From: Hyphomicrobium_A sp965243865
Lineage (GTDB): Bacteria > Pseudomonadota > Alphaproteobacteria > Rhizobiales > Hyphomicrobiaceae
Length of the DNA: 64,000 nt
Direction of reading: 5' to 3'
NCBI RefSeq assembly: GCF_965243865.1
Contig: NZ_OZ251603.1
Coordinates: forward strand, 3,782,001-3,846,000
The notes below the pieces were generated by a model. The model did not search any database, was not told where the DNA came from, and saw only the letters and a program-made list of their open reading frames with translations. Numbering within the stretch: position 1 is the first letter of the stretch; each line of letters opens with the position of its first letter. The translations under genes and the position numbers were made by a program. Below are positions 42,619 to 50,705 of this stretch, one piece after another.

Positions 42619-43572
42619 TCAGGATCCGCGCTTTGTATTTTCGCCGGTATCATCGAGCGATGGTGTGCCATCAAGCGACGGTGCGCGCATCTTGGCCAGA
42701 TGATCGAGCGCCGCGCGCAGTCGTCCGTCGACGCGATCGAGCACCGCCTCTGCTTCGGCCAGATCGTAGCCCTGCAGCAGCAGCACCGCGAGCTTCACGC
42801 TTCCGCGCGCTAGGTCGAGTGCTTCGCGCACGGGCTCTCCGCTCTGGCCCGTGAGATGCCCCACCATGCGCTCGCGCCGTTTTGCCAGTTTGGCATTGCA
42901 CGCCTGCACTTCAACCATCATGCCGCGATAGATCCGCCCGAGCCGGATCATGATGAGCGTAGACAGCAGATTGAGCGTAATGCGCTGCGCCGTACCTGCG
43001 TTCATGCGCGTAGAGCCGGCAATTGGCTCAGGGCCGGTTGCGAGAAAAATCGGATACTCGGCATCCGTCAGCAACGGTGCGCCGGGATTGTTGGCAATGC
43101 CGACGGTGAGCGCACCGCGGCGCTTGGCCTCCCGCAAGCACGTGAGGGTGAACGGGGTCGATCCACTCGCTGCCACGCCAATGAGCACGTCGTCGGGACC
43201 GATGTCGTGCTCTGCGATGGTTGCGGCTGCGCGCTCGGTGTCGTCCTCGGCCCCTTCGATCGCCTGCGTCATGGCGGCTTCGCCACCCGCCAGCAGCAAC
43301 AGCAGGCGTTCTTGAGGCCAGCTGAATGTCGGCATCAGCTCCGCCCCGTCTTGAACCGCGAGCCGGCCAGACGTACCTGCACCTACATAGACGAGACGCC
43401 CCTGCTTGCGCAGGCGACCTTCGATGGCGAGCGCCGCGTGCTCTATTTGCGCGCGGGCCGCACGCACGGCTGCGACCGAGGCAAGCTGGCCTTCGATCAT
43501 CGCATCAAGGATATCGGCCGGTTGCCACAGGTCGATATCGGCGTAGCGAGGACTTAACTCTTCCGTATTCAT
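42619..43572 (-). CDS. murQ: N-acetylmuramic acid 6-phosphate etherase
   Basis: 317 residues from ATG 43572, where the family N-terminus begins (MNTEELSPRYADID); ATG 43599 is in frame and has AAGG upstream. MurQ splits the lactyl ether of MurNAc-6-P to give GlcNAc-6-P and D-lactate in the cytoplasm. Signatures: VYVGAGTSGRLAVQDGAEL (SIS sugar-phosphate site), GAEDDTERAA, IGVAASGSTPFTL and NAGTAQRITLNLLST. It is divergent from the BadF kinase - SIS - nagA operon, with a palindrome between. Its product would feed directly into NagA. Confidence 0.96.
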   Translation of the reverse strand: MNTEELSPRYADIDLWQPADILDAMIEGQLASVAAVRAARAQIEHAALAIEGRLRKQGRLVYVGAGTSGRLAVQDGAELMPTFSWPQERLLLLLAGGEAAMTQAIEGAEDDTERAAATIAEHDIGPDDVLIGVAASGSTPFTLTCLREAKRRGALTVGIANNPGAPLLTDAEYPIFLATGPEPIAGSTRMNAGTAQRITLNLLSTLIMIRLGRIYRGMMVEVQACNAKLAKRRERMVGHLTGQSGEPVREALDLARGSVKLAVLLLQGYDLAEAEAVLDRVDGRLRAALDHLAKMRAPSLDGTPSLDDTGENTKRGS

Positions 43573-43612
43573 GCGGACAGCGTGAACCCCGGGTGTCATT
43601 CGCCACCCTTAT

Positions 43613-43624
43613 AGTGGCGCCACT
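43613..43624. promoter_or_regulatory. palindromic operator candidate between murQ and the kinase gene
   Basis: AGTGGCGCCACT is a perfect 12-base palindrome in the 85-base gap between the divergent murQ and sugar-kinase genes. TATA-like bases adjoin it on the murQ side (CACTATAAGG read on the minus strand). It is well placed to repress both arms. No regulator gene is in the locus, so the cognate protein (for example GntR, LacI or RpiR type) is unknown. Confidence 0.5.
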
Positions 43625-43657
43625 GTCATAACGTAGATGTTGAGGCACGTGCATCCA

Positions 43658-44563
43658 ATGGCCGGAACGGCGTTACTTCTTGGTGTCGATGGCGGCGGAA
43701 CCGGTTGCCGTGCGCGGCTGACCGACGTTAACGGTAATGTGCTCGGCGAGGGCACAGCGGGCCCAGCGAACATCCGCTTTGGCATCAAGGAAAGCTTCGC
43801 CGCTGTGCTTCAGGCAACGGATGAATGTCTCGAGCAGGCGGGCCTCTCGTTAGAGGAAGCCGATATCGTCGCCTGCCTCGCGCTGGCGGGCGCCAGTGAG
43901 CCGACCCATCTTGCAGCGGCGCGCACATACAACCTACCGTTCTTCCACACCCACCTGACCACGGATGCGCATGCCGCGTGCATTGGCGCCCACGGCGGCA
44001 AGAACGGCGGCATCATTGTTGTCGGCACCGGCAGCGTGGGATGGGGCATCGTTGCCGGACGCGATTATCGCGTCGGCGGCTGGGGCTTCCCTGTATCCGA
44101 CGAGGGCAGCGGCGCCTGGCTAGGCTGCGAGGCCGTCCGCCGCGTGTTGTGGGCTTATGACGGCCGCGCGCAATGGACTGACCTCACGAAGAAGATATTG
44201 GAGCGCTTCGAGGGCGACCCGCACGCCATCGTGCGTTGGATGGGGCAGGCACGCCCGCGCGACTTCGCGGTTCTGGCACCGCTCATCATCGAGTATGCTG
44301 CGCGCGAGGATAGCGTCGCCACCGAACTGATGCGCGGCGCGGCCCATCATGTCGATGTCATTGCCGATCGACTCGCGGCTCTCGGTGTCCCACAGCTTTC
44401 GCTCGCCGGCGGCCTCGCGGCGCATGTCGAGCCGTGGTTGGCACAGAAGACGCAAGCATTGCTCGTCGCCCCTCGAGGTGATGCCCTGAGCGGCGCACTT
44501 TGGCTGGCGCGAACCGAGGCGGAGGCGTTTGCGCGCTCTCAACAGGTGGCCGGACACAGGTGA
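43658..44563 (+). CDS. BadF/BadG-family N-acetylhexosamine kinase (GlcNAc or MurNAc)
   Basis: 301 residues from ATG 43658; ATG 43637 is also possible. The ASKHA fold is shown by the phosphate-1 loop GVDGGGTGCRA (9-19), the phosphate-2 region IIVVGTGSVGWGIV and the adenosine motif LSLAGGLAAHV. GFPVSDEGSGAWLG fits GlcNAc kinases. It would phosphorylate the C6 hydroxyl of GlcNAc released by NagZ. MurK of Clostridium, in the same superfamily, phosphorylates both MurNAc and GlcNAc, and the neighbouring murQ makes dual specificity plausible; this is inference. It overlaps the next gene by 4 bases (GTGA). Confidence 0.85.
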   Translation: MAGTALLLGVDGGGTGCRARLTDVNGNVLGEGTAGPANIRFGIKESFAAVLQATDECLEQAGLSLEEADIVACLALAGASEPTHLAAARTYNLPFFHTHLTTDAHAACIGAHGGKNGGIIVVGTGSVGWGIVAGRDYRVGGWGFPVSDEGSGAWLGCEAVRRVLWAYDGRAQWTDLTKKILERFEGDPHAIVRWMGQARPRDFAVLAPLIIEYAAREDSVATELMRGAAHHVDVIADRLAALGVPQLSLAGGLAAHVEPWLAQKTQALLVAPRGDALSGALWLARTEAEAFARSQQVAGHR

Positions 44564-45606
44564 CAGTGCTCGAATTTTCTAACGCGAAGTCGAAGATGGC
44601 CGAGGAGCTGCGCGAGGCGCCGACCGCCGTACAGCGCCAGGCCGATGCTCTCGCTCGCCCGCTTGCCGAGTTGTCCGACCGCCTGAAACGCCGCCCGCCG
44701 CACGTCGTCGTTACTTGCGCGCGCGGCAGCTCTGCTCACGCGGGAGCGTTCGGCAAGCATCTGATCGAGCGATACATCGGCGTGCCCGTGGCCCCTGCTG
44801 CCCCCAGCATCGCCAGCATCTATGCCTCGGACCTTCACCTGAAAGACCAGCTATTCCTCGCCATCTCGCAGTCCGGCCGCAGCGAGGATCTGCTGGCGAT
44901 GACGCACAGCGCGCGCCGATCGGGCGCGCTCACCGTCGCGGTGACCAACGCCGAAGCTTCGCCGCTGGCCGACATGTGCGACATCGTCCTGCCGATCTGC
45001 GCCGGACCCGAGCTCAGCGTCGCCGCCACCAAGACATTCATTGCCACCGCCACGGCGCTGGCGCGTATGACCGCCGCTTGGTCGGGCAACGACTACATGG
45101 CGCGGGCCATCGATCGCCTGCCGGAGCGGCTAGCTGAAGCGGCAACGCTTGATTGGAGCTCCGTCGTCCCCGCTCTCGCCGAGGCACCCAGCCTCGTCAT
45201 CATCGGCCGCGGCTCTACACTCGCAATCGCGCGTGAGGCCGCTCTGAAGTTGAAGGAGACCTGTCACCGCCACGCCGAAGCCTTCAGCGGTGCAGAGTTC
45301 ATGCACGGGCCGGTCTCGCTCGTCTCCGGGCGCTACCCGATCCTGATGCTGACGCCGACGGATGCCGCAGCCCCCGGCATGCGTCAACTCGCCGGCGAGC
45401 TTCGTGCGCTCGGCTCCAATCTCTTCATCACCGAGCAGGGCGCGCCAGCCGGAAAGAACCTGCCAGCGCTGACACCCGATCAACCGGAAGCCGATGCGAT
45501 CTGCCTGATCCAGAGTTTCTACGCCATGGCGGTCGAACTCGCTCGCGCGCTCAATGTTGACGTCGATCGCCCCCGCCATCTCAGCAAGGTCACCAACACG
45601 CTATGA
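44560..45606 (+). CDS. SIS-domain glucosamine-6-phosphate deaminase/isomerase (GlmS C-terminal-like)
   Basis: 348 residues from GTG 44560, which overlaps the preceding stop. There are two SIS domains: VTCARGSSAHAGAFGKHLIE with SQSGRSEDLLAM, and IIGRGSTLAIAREAALKLKET with AEFMHGPVSLV. It resembles the isomerase half of GlmS without the glutaminase domain. Proteins of this type next to nagA act as NagB-II, turning glucosamine-6-P into fructose-6-P and ammonia. It overlaps nagA by 4 bases (ATGA), so the three genes are translationally coupled. No separate nagB-I is present. Confidence 0.9.
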   Translation: MTVLEFSNAKSKMAEELREAPTAVQRQADALARPLAELSDRLKRRPPHVVVTCARGSSAHAGAFGKHLIERYIGVPVAPAAPSIASIYASDLHLKDQLFLAISQSGRSEDLLAMTHSARRSGALTVAVTNAEASPLADMCDIVLPICAGPELSVAATKTFIATATALARMTAAWSGNDYMARAIDRLPERLAEAATLDWSSVVPALAEAPSLVIIGRGSTLAIAREAALKLKETCHRHAEAFSGAEFMHGPVSLVSGRYPILMLTPTDAAAPGMRQLAGELRALGSNLFITEQGAPAGKNLPALTPDQPEADAICLIQSFYAMAVELARALNVDVDRPRHLSKVTNTL

Positions 45607-46766
45607 GCGCGAGAGCCTTACACGCCGTAGCCGCCAGCCACGTCTTCGATGGCGTCGCCGTCCTCGACGACAGCGCTGTGGTCATCGAAGGCGCACACAT
45701 AGCTGAGGTTTGCCCGGTGGCTAACCTTCCGGCATCGATACCGGTAGTACATCTGCCCGGCAATGCGTGGCTGGCGCCTGGCTTCATCGATGTTCAGGTG
45801 AATGGCGGCGGCGATATTCTGTTCAATGACACGCCGACCGCAGCCGGTATTCACACGATTGCTGCCGCACATCGCCGGTTCGGAACGACAGCTCTGCTGC
45901 CGACTCTGATCAGCGACACGCCCGAGAAGATGGCCGCAGCGCTAATCGCCGCGCGCGAAGCAGCAGCGACGAACCCCGCCGTCCTCGGGATTCATTTCGA
46001 GGGCCCGTTCCTGTCGCCGGAGAAGCCGGGCGTACACGACAAGGCGATGTTTCGTGCGCCGGACGCCGACGACCTCAAGCTTCTGACATCGTGGAGCGAA
46101 GGCGCCGTGCTGATAACGCTGGCCCCCGAACGTGTGCCAGCCGAGTTCATCAAGGCGCTCGCCGAGGCAGGCGTGCGCGTGTCGCTCGGTCACTCCATGG
46201 CGACTTATGAGCAGACACGATCTGCGCTGCACAGTGGTCTCACCGGCTTCACGCATCTCTTCAACGCTATGCCTCAGCTTCTGAGCCGTGCACCCGGTCC
46301 GATCGCAGCCGCGCTCGAAAGCCCTGCCACGTGGTTCGGCATGATCGTCGATGGCGAGCACGTGGCTCCCACGATGCTGCGGCTCGCTGTTCGCGGTCAG
46401 TCGCGCCCGATGCTGGTCACCGACGCAATGCCGCCTGTCGGCGGCAAGCGGCAAACGTTCGAGCTGTACGGCCAGGAGATCGGCACGCACGATGGCCGCT
46501 GCACGCGCGCCGACGGAACGCTGGCCGGCGCCGCCATCGATATGGCGAGCTGCGTGCGCAACACGGTGCAGCAGCTTGGCATTCCGCTAACTGCAGCGCT
46601 GCAATACGCTTCGACCGAGCCGGCGGAGTTCTTGGGGCTCGGCACTATCCTCGGCCGCTTGGCCCCGGCCTTCCGCGCTGATCTCGTGGCGTTCGAGCCC
46701 GAGAGCGTCAACGTGCTCGAAACCTGGGTCGCGGGCGAGGCAGCGGACTCCAAGCCGCGCTATTGA
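45603..46766 (+). CDS. nagA: N-acetylglucosamine-6-phosphate deacetylase
   Basis: 387 residues. It removes the acetyl group from GlcNAc-6-P in the cytoplasm. Amidohydrolase marks: PGFIDVQVNGGG, GIHFEGPFLSPEKPGVH (metal-binding Glu), SLGHSMATYEQT and FTHLFNAMPQL (metal-binding His), and VTDAMPPVGG (catalytic Asp). It is the last gene of the kinase - SIS - nagA unit. Its product goes to the SIS enzyme encoded just upstream. Confidence 0.97.
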   Translation: MSARALHAVAASHVFDGVAVLDDSAVVIEGAHIAEVCPVANLPASIPVVHLPGNAWLAPGFIDVQVNGGGDILFNDTPTAAGIHTIAAAHRRFGTTALLPTLISDTPEKMAAALIAAREAAATNPAVLGIHFEGPFLSPEKPGVHDKAMFRAPDADDLKLLTSWSEGAVLITLAPERVPAEFIKALAEAGVRVSLGHSMATYEQTRSALHSGLTGFTHLFNAMPQLLSRAPGPIAAALESPATWFGMIVDGEHVAPTMLRLAVRGQSRPMLVTDAMPPVGGKRQTFELYGQEIGTHDGRCTRADGTLAGAAIDMASCVRNTVQQLGIPLTAALQYASTEPAEFLGLGTILGRLAPAFRADLVAFEPESVNVLETWVAGEAADSKPRY

Positions 46767-46792
46767 CGCGGCGCGTTAGAAGCGCGCCTCGC

Positions 46793-48040
46793 TCACGCCG
46801 AGCGCGACTTGGTGCGCGCCTCCACGTCCCGTTCCCAGCCGAACACCGATCGGCCATCGAGATCTGCCGAAGCTGTCCGCTCGCCAGCGATCACGGCATC
46901 GAGCGAAGGGCCGTCGACTCTGCCCTCCAGCCGGCGCGCTTGCGCATCCAGTCGGCGCAATGTCTCCAACGTTTCGTCGCGCCCGAGCCGGGCGCTCTCG
47001 ACAGCCGATTTCAGCACGCGAATGGTCTCGTCGTAGACCTTGATGGGCACCGGGTAGGGATGGCGGTCCTTGCCGCCATGAGCCAGCGAGAAACGCGCAG
47101 GATCATCGAATCGGTACGGCGCGCCGTGCACCACCTCAGCCACCATCGCCAAAGAGCGCACGGTGCGAGCGCCGACCCCCGGTGTCAGCAGCAGCTCGGG
47201 GAAATCGACAGGGCCGCGCTCTGCAGCCGCTGCCAGCGTGCCGTGCAAGCGGCGTATGAAGACGTCCGACGAGCGCACCTCGTGGTGCGCGGGCATGAAG
47301 AGATGCGGTAGCGTCGGTTGCGCCGATGGCTCGCTCACCAGCGCCGCGTACTCATCGACAACGCGATCCGGCCCAAGCTCGGCCAACAGGCTGAGCTGCC
47401 CTCCACGTGACGGCGCCGCGCGCTTGTCGGTCAGGTTGACGATATCTCCCTGCCGCGGACCATCGATGGCACTGTGCGGCGCATCGACGAAGTCCTGCAC
47501 ATCACCCGAGTGCCAGTGATACCGCCGCGCCTGCCGCGCGTCGCCGTTCATGCCCTGCTGAACGACGGTCCACTTGCCATCGTCCGTCACGAAGAAGCCG
47601 TGCAGGTAGAGGTCGAACCCGTCCTGCACTGCGGCGCTGTCCACTTTGGCAACGAGGCGGCTCGCCCGCGTCAGCGCGCCTGCATCCAGCCCCACGCGCT
47701 CGCCCACTGCCATCAGTTCGTCCGGTGTCCGGCGCGAATGCTTGCCGCGACCGCCACAGACGTGAATGCCAAGCTCGCCGCTGAGCGGCGCCAGTCCGCG
47801 CTTCAGCGCACCAATGACGCTAGTCGTGATGCCGGACGAATGCCAGTCCATGCCCATGACGGAGCCGAACGACTGGAACCAGAATGGATGCGAGAGGCGG
47901 CGCAAAAACTCATCGCGCCCATAATGGTGGACGATGGCTTGCGCAATGATGGCGCCAAGCGTGGTCATGCGCTGCCCGAGCCAAGCGGGCACGCGCCCGC
48001 TGTGCAGGGGAAGGTCGGCGCTGCCGGATCTGCGTGCCAT
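46793..48040 (-). CDS. DUF763 family protein
   Basis: 415 residues. DUF763 proteins are of unknown function, found in bacteria and archaea. Signatures: RRSGSADLPLHSGRVPAWL at the start, HPFWFQSFGSVMGMDWHSSG, GIHVCGGRGKHSR, GFDLYLHGFFVTDDGKW and a helix-hairpin-helix-like LLLTPGVGARTVRSLAMVAEV near residue 290. The last motif suggests DNA binding or repair, which is inference. The gene is convergent with nagA. Confidence 0.92.
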   Translation of the reverse strand: MARRSGSADLPLHSGRVPAWLGQRMTTLGAIIAQAIVHHYGRDEFLRRLSHPFWFQSFGSVMGMDWHSSGITTSVIGALKRGLAPLSGELGIHVCGGRGKHSRRTPDELMAVGERVGLDAGALTRASRLVAKVDSAAVQDGFDLYLHGFFVTDDGKWTVVQQGMNGDARQARRYHWHSGDVQDFVDAPHSAIDGPRQGDIVNLTDKRAAPSRGGQLSLLAELGPDRVVDEYAALVSEPSAQPTLPHLFMPAHHEVRSSDVFIRRLHGTLAAAAERGPVDFPELLLTPGVGARTVRSLAMVAEVVHGAPYRFDDPARFSLAHGGKDRHPYPVPIKVYDETIRVLKSAVESARLGRDETLETLRRLDAQARRLEGRVDGPSLDAVIAGERTASADLDGRSVFGWERDVEARTKSRSA

Positions 48041-48174
48041 CGCTCACCTCGATTCGCCAGCCATTCTAGCAGAACCGCTCATGCGCCAGAGATAGGGGGG
48101 CCCGGAACCTCGACTGGCCGCAATGGGTTAGAGGGGCATCCGGCACATCCAGCGATCGATGAAGGAGAGATCCC

Positions 48175-48480
48175 ATGCCGCGTGGAGAGAAATCCAAGTA
48201 CACAGAAAAACAGGAGCGCAAGGCCGACCACATTGCCGAAGGCTACGAGAAGCGTGGCGTCGGCAAGAAGGAGGCCGAGCGCCGCGCTTGGGCCACTGTC
48301 AACAAGGACGACGGCGGCGGAAAGAAGCGCGGCGGATCGGGCCGCGGCAAGAGCACCGGCCATCCGGCAGCGCACAAGGGTGGGCGCATCGGAGGCAGGG
48401 CATCGGCCGCCCGCCCGGCCGCAGCGCGATCGGCGTCAGCCAAGAAAGCGGCTGCAACCCGCAAGCGTCGCGCCAGTTGA
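48175..48480 (+). CDS. small basic KGG/'plasmid stabilization'-type protein
   Basis: 101 residues. The N-terminus PRGEKSKYTEKQERKADHIA and EGYEKRGVGKKEAERRAWATVNK match a family often labelled plasmid stabilization protein, although it is chromosomal here. The C-terminal half is low complexity, Lys/Arg/Gly/Ala-rich (KGGRIGG, then SAKKAAATRKRRAS), and could bind nucleic acid. A GGAGA sequence precedes the ATG. The function is not established. It ends 3 bases before the convergent transporter gene. Confidence 0.85.
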   Translation: MPRGEKSKYTEKQERKADHIAEGYEKRGVGKKEAERRAWATVNKDDGGGKKRGGSGRGKSTGHPAAHKGGRIGGRASAARPAAARSASAKKAAATRKRRAS

Positions 48481-48483
48481 CGC

Positions 48484-49413
48484 TCAGCGGCGCGCGCGCC
48501 TGCTGGCCGAGATCTCCTCGCGGACCTGCGCGTAGCTCAGCACCGAGAAGAGTATCGTGCCACCGAAGATGTTGCCGGCGAGCGTCGGAAGAAAGAATCC
48601 GAAGAACGCTTGCGTGATCGACGTCGCACCAGTCAGCACGCCGTAGATCGCCTCCGCCGAGCCGGCGACGATATGCGTAAAGCCGAACAGCGCGATCAGG
48701 TATGTCAGCAGGCCGATGACGAAAAACTGCAGATCGTCATTGGAGGCGAGTATCCACACCAGTGCGGCGATGACCCATCCAGCGCCGATACCCTTTGCAA
48801 ACATCTCCCACGGCGAGTTCGCCATCAGATGCACGACGATCTCGTGCATTTCTTTGCCGACGTCGCTCCCGACAATGGGCAGCGATGCCATCGCCAACGC
48901 AAAGACGAAGCAGCCGACGACGTTGGCTGCCAGCACGATGCCCCAGAGGCGGATCATAGAAATCAGCCAATCGAGCTTGCGTCGCGAGATAACGGGAAGC
49001 ACCGCCGTCAACACGTTCTCGGTAAAAAGCTGCTGGCGGCCGAGAATGACGATGAGAAAGCCCACCGCGTATCCGAGCTTGGCGATGATCGGACGCCATT
49101 CCGAAATGGGAAGATGCGCAGCAAGCGCAGCCTCGGTGAGGAACGAGAAGCCGATCGATATGCCGGCGGCCACGCCCGACCACCAGAGGGCGGAAAACGG
49201 CCGGATCAGCTCCGCCTCCCCCTCCGTGCGCACGATCTCATAAACAACGGCCGCGCGCGGACGTCGCGATTCCTTCACATGCTTGACCTCAGCCCGGCTC
49301 AGGCCTTCGCCAACCTCGGCAGCCTTCTGATCGACGGTTTCGTTCCCGGTCTTGGTCGTGGACAACTTGAACCCCTGGAATCGGCTATCGGCGGCCGCCA
49401 CCTTATCCCGCAT
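48484..49413 (-). CDS. formate/nitrite transporter (FNT) family channel
   Basis: 309 residues from ATG 49413; the frame is open much further upstream, but only this part matches. A cytoplasmic N-terminal stretch of about 80 residues (KHVKESRRPRAAVVYEIVRTEGE-like) precedes six membrane helices. FNT marks: LWWSGVAAGISIGFSFL, FLIVILGRQQLFTENVLTAV (channel loop), LMANSPWEMFAKGIGAGW and FTHIVAGSAEAIYGVL. These pentameric channels move formate, nitrite, hydrosulfide or similar anions; the substrate is not predictable here. Confidence 0.9.
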   Translation of the reverse strand: MRDKVAAADSRFQGFKLSTTKTGNETVDQKAAEVGEGLSRAEVKHVKESRRPRAAVVYEIVRTEGEAELIRPFSALWWSGVAAGISIGFSFLTEAALAAHLPISEWRPIIAKLGYAVGFLIVILGRQQLFTENVLTAVLPVISRRKLDWLISMIRLWGIVLAANVVGCFVFALAMASLPIVGSDVGKEMHEIVVHLMANSPWEMFAKGIGAGWVIAALVWILASNDDLQFFVIGLLTYLIALFGFTHIVAGSAEAIYGVLTGATSITQAFFGFFLPTLAGNIFGGTILFSVLSYAQVREEISASRRARR

Positions 49414-49525
49414 CCGCTGTCGTCGGCGAGTGAATCGCCCCGGCCGATGGTGTATCGCGTTATTGCAGTTTGAGCCTAAATCGCCGCGAGCGAGCAGGCA
49501 CGGTTTTGAGAATGAGGACAGAACA

Positions 49526-49831
49526 ATGGCTGAGCCCCTGGTCGTGTCGATACCGCATTCCCTTGGAAAGGGGGAAGCGATGCGCCGTCTGCAGTCCGGC
49601 TTGCAGGGCATGCCGTCAAGCAGCCTGCTGACGCTCGAGCAGCAGCCGTGGATCGAGAACAAGATGCCGTTCACCGTCCGCGCGATGGGCCAATCGATTC
49701 CCGGATCGCTTGAGGTCGGTGATGACGTTGTGCGACTGGAGGTCGTGCTGCCCGCGCTGTTGAAGAAGCTTTGGGGGCCGCTCAAGGAGACAATGATCGG
49801 CCGCGCGAAGCTGCTGCTCGAGAAGAAGTAG
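49526..49831 (+). CDS. polyhydroxyalkanoic acid system family protein
   Basis: 101 residues from ATG 49526, with GAGGA upstream. The sequence AEPLVVSIPHSLGKGEAMRRL, then PFTVRAMGQSIPGSLEVGDD and VVRLEVVLPALLKKLWGPL, matches the PHA granule-region family (PF09650). Members lie near PHA genes and may bind granules; the biochemical role is not settled. No phaC or phasin is in this window. Confidence 0.85.
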   Translation: MAEPLVVSIPHSLGKGEAMRRLQSGLQGMPSSSLLTLEQQPWIENKMPFTVRAMGQSIPGSLEVGDDVVRLEVVLPALLKKLWGPLKETMIGRAKLLLEKK

Positions 49832-49985
49832 CTACACCGCGCGATGAGAAGCCGCCGCGGCCCCAGGGCAGAACGCGCGCTTCGAAGCTTAGCAGTTTTT
49901 CTGCGTTCCGTTGCCCCTGCCGGCGCCGCTAACGTCACGCGCATCGATAGGTGCGCACCGTGGTGCTGTCGCCTTGGGGGCAGCT

Positions 49986-50675
49986 ATGGAACGAACGGCA
50001 GACATCGGAGTGGCTACGTCAGGAAGGTCGGCAGGCGCGAAGGCCTCCCTCAAGAGGAGACCGCGCACCGGCCATTCCGAAGCGCTGCTGACCACAATAA
50101 GCACCAACCTGAAGCGCCTCCGCACGCGTCAGGGCTATTCGCTTGAGCGTTTGGCCAAGCGTTCTGGTGTGAGCCGCGCCATGCTCAGTCAGATCGAGAC
50201 CGGCAAAAGCGTTCCCACAATCAGTCTGCTGTTGAAGGTGGCCGACGCGCTGGGCATTCCCATCGCCAACATGCTCGTGGCACCGCTCTCGCGCGCCACC
50301 GTGGTGCTGCCGAAGGCTCGCGCGCGGATCGTCAGCGCCAGCAATGGGCGCTTCATCTGCCGAGCGTTGTTCTCTGTCGAAAGCGTAAGACGCGCCGAGT
50401 TCTACGAGGTGAGAATTGCCGGCCAGCACCGCGAGAATCTCGGGCCGCACCCGGCCGGCACCAAAGCGAATATCATTGTTGTCGAAGGACGTATCGAGTT
50501 GGCCATTGGCAACGATACACCGGTGACGGTGCCGGAAGGCGATGCCATCCAGTTCCAAGCCGACGTTCCTTACGGCTATCGCAATCCCGATGGTCGCGAG
50601 GTGGTGCTCCACGTCGTTCTGACGTACGTCGAGCCTGTCGCAAACTCTCACCCCTTCGCATTCCCCGGGGAATAG
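49986..50675 (+). CDS. XRE-family regulator with C-terminal cupin domain
   Basis: 229 residues from ATG 49986, with GGGGGC 4 bases upstream. After a basic N-terminal stretch of 30 residues, an XRE helix-turn-helix spans about 38-95 (LKRLRTRQGYSLERLAKRSG, VSRAMLSQIETGKSVPTIS). A cupin sensor domain follows (HRENLGPHPAGTKANIIVVEG, VTVPEGDAIQFQADVPYGYRN seen in parts). Such proteins repress or activate nearby catabolic genes in response to small ligands. The target is unknown. The last codons form a 14-base palindrome (50660-50673). It is convergent with the FecR gene. Confidence 0.9.
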   Translation: MERTADIGVATSGRSAGAKASLKRRPRTGHSEALLTTISTNLKRLRTRQGYSLERLAKRSGVSRAMLSQIETGKSVPTISLLLKVADALGIPIANMLVAPLSRATVVLPKARARIVSASNGRFICRALFSVESVRRAEFYEVRIAGQHRENLGPHPAGTKANIIVVEGRIELAIGNDTPVTVPEGDAIQFQADVPYGYRNPDGREVVLHVVLTYVEPVANSHPFAFPGE

Positions 50676-50705
50676 TGAGTGGAAGGGGCAGGGGGGATAG
50701 CCGCT

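Noticed and set aside
48175..48480. 'Plasmid stabilization' name as evidence for a plasmid or integrated element
   Set aside because: The family name is historical, and the gene is common on chromosomes. No partition, replication or integrase gene is nearby.
50660..50673. ATTCCCCGGGGAAT palindrome as an operator
   Set aside because: It is made of the last codons of the XRE-cupin gene, downstream of any promoter of that gene. A minor termination role is possible, but there is no T-run.
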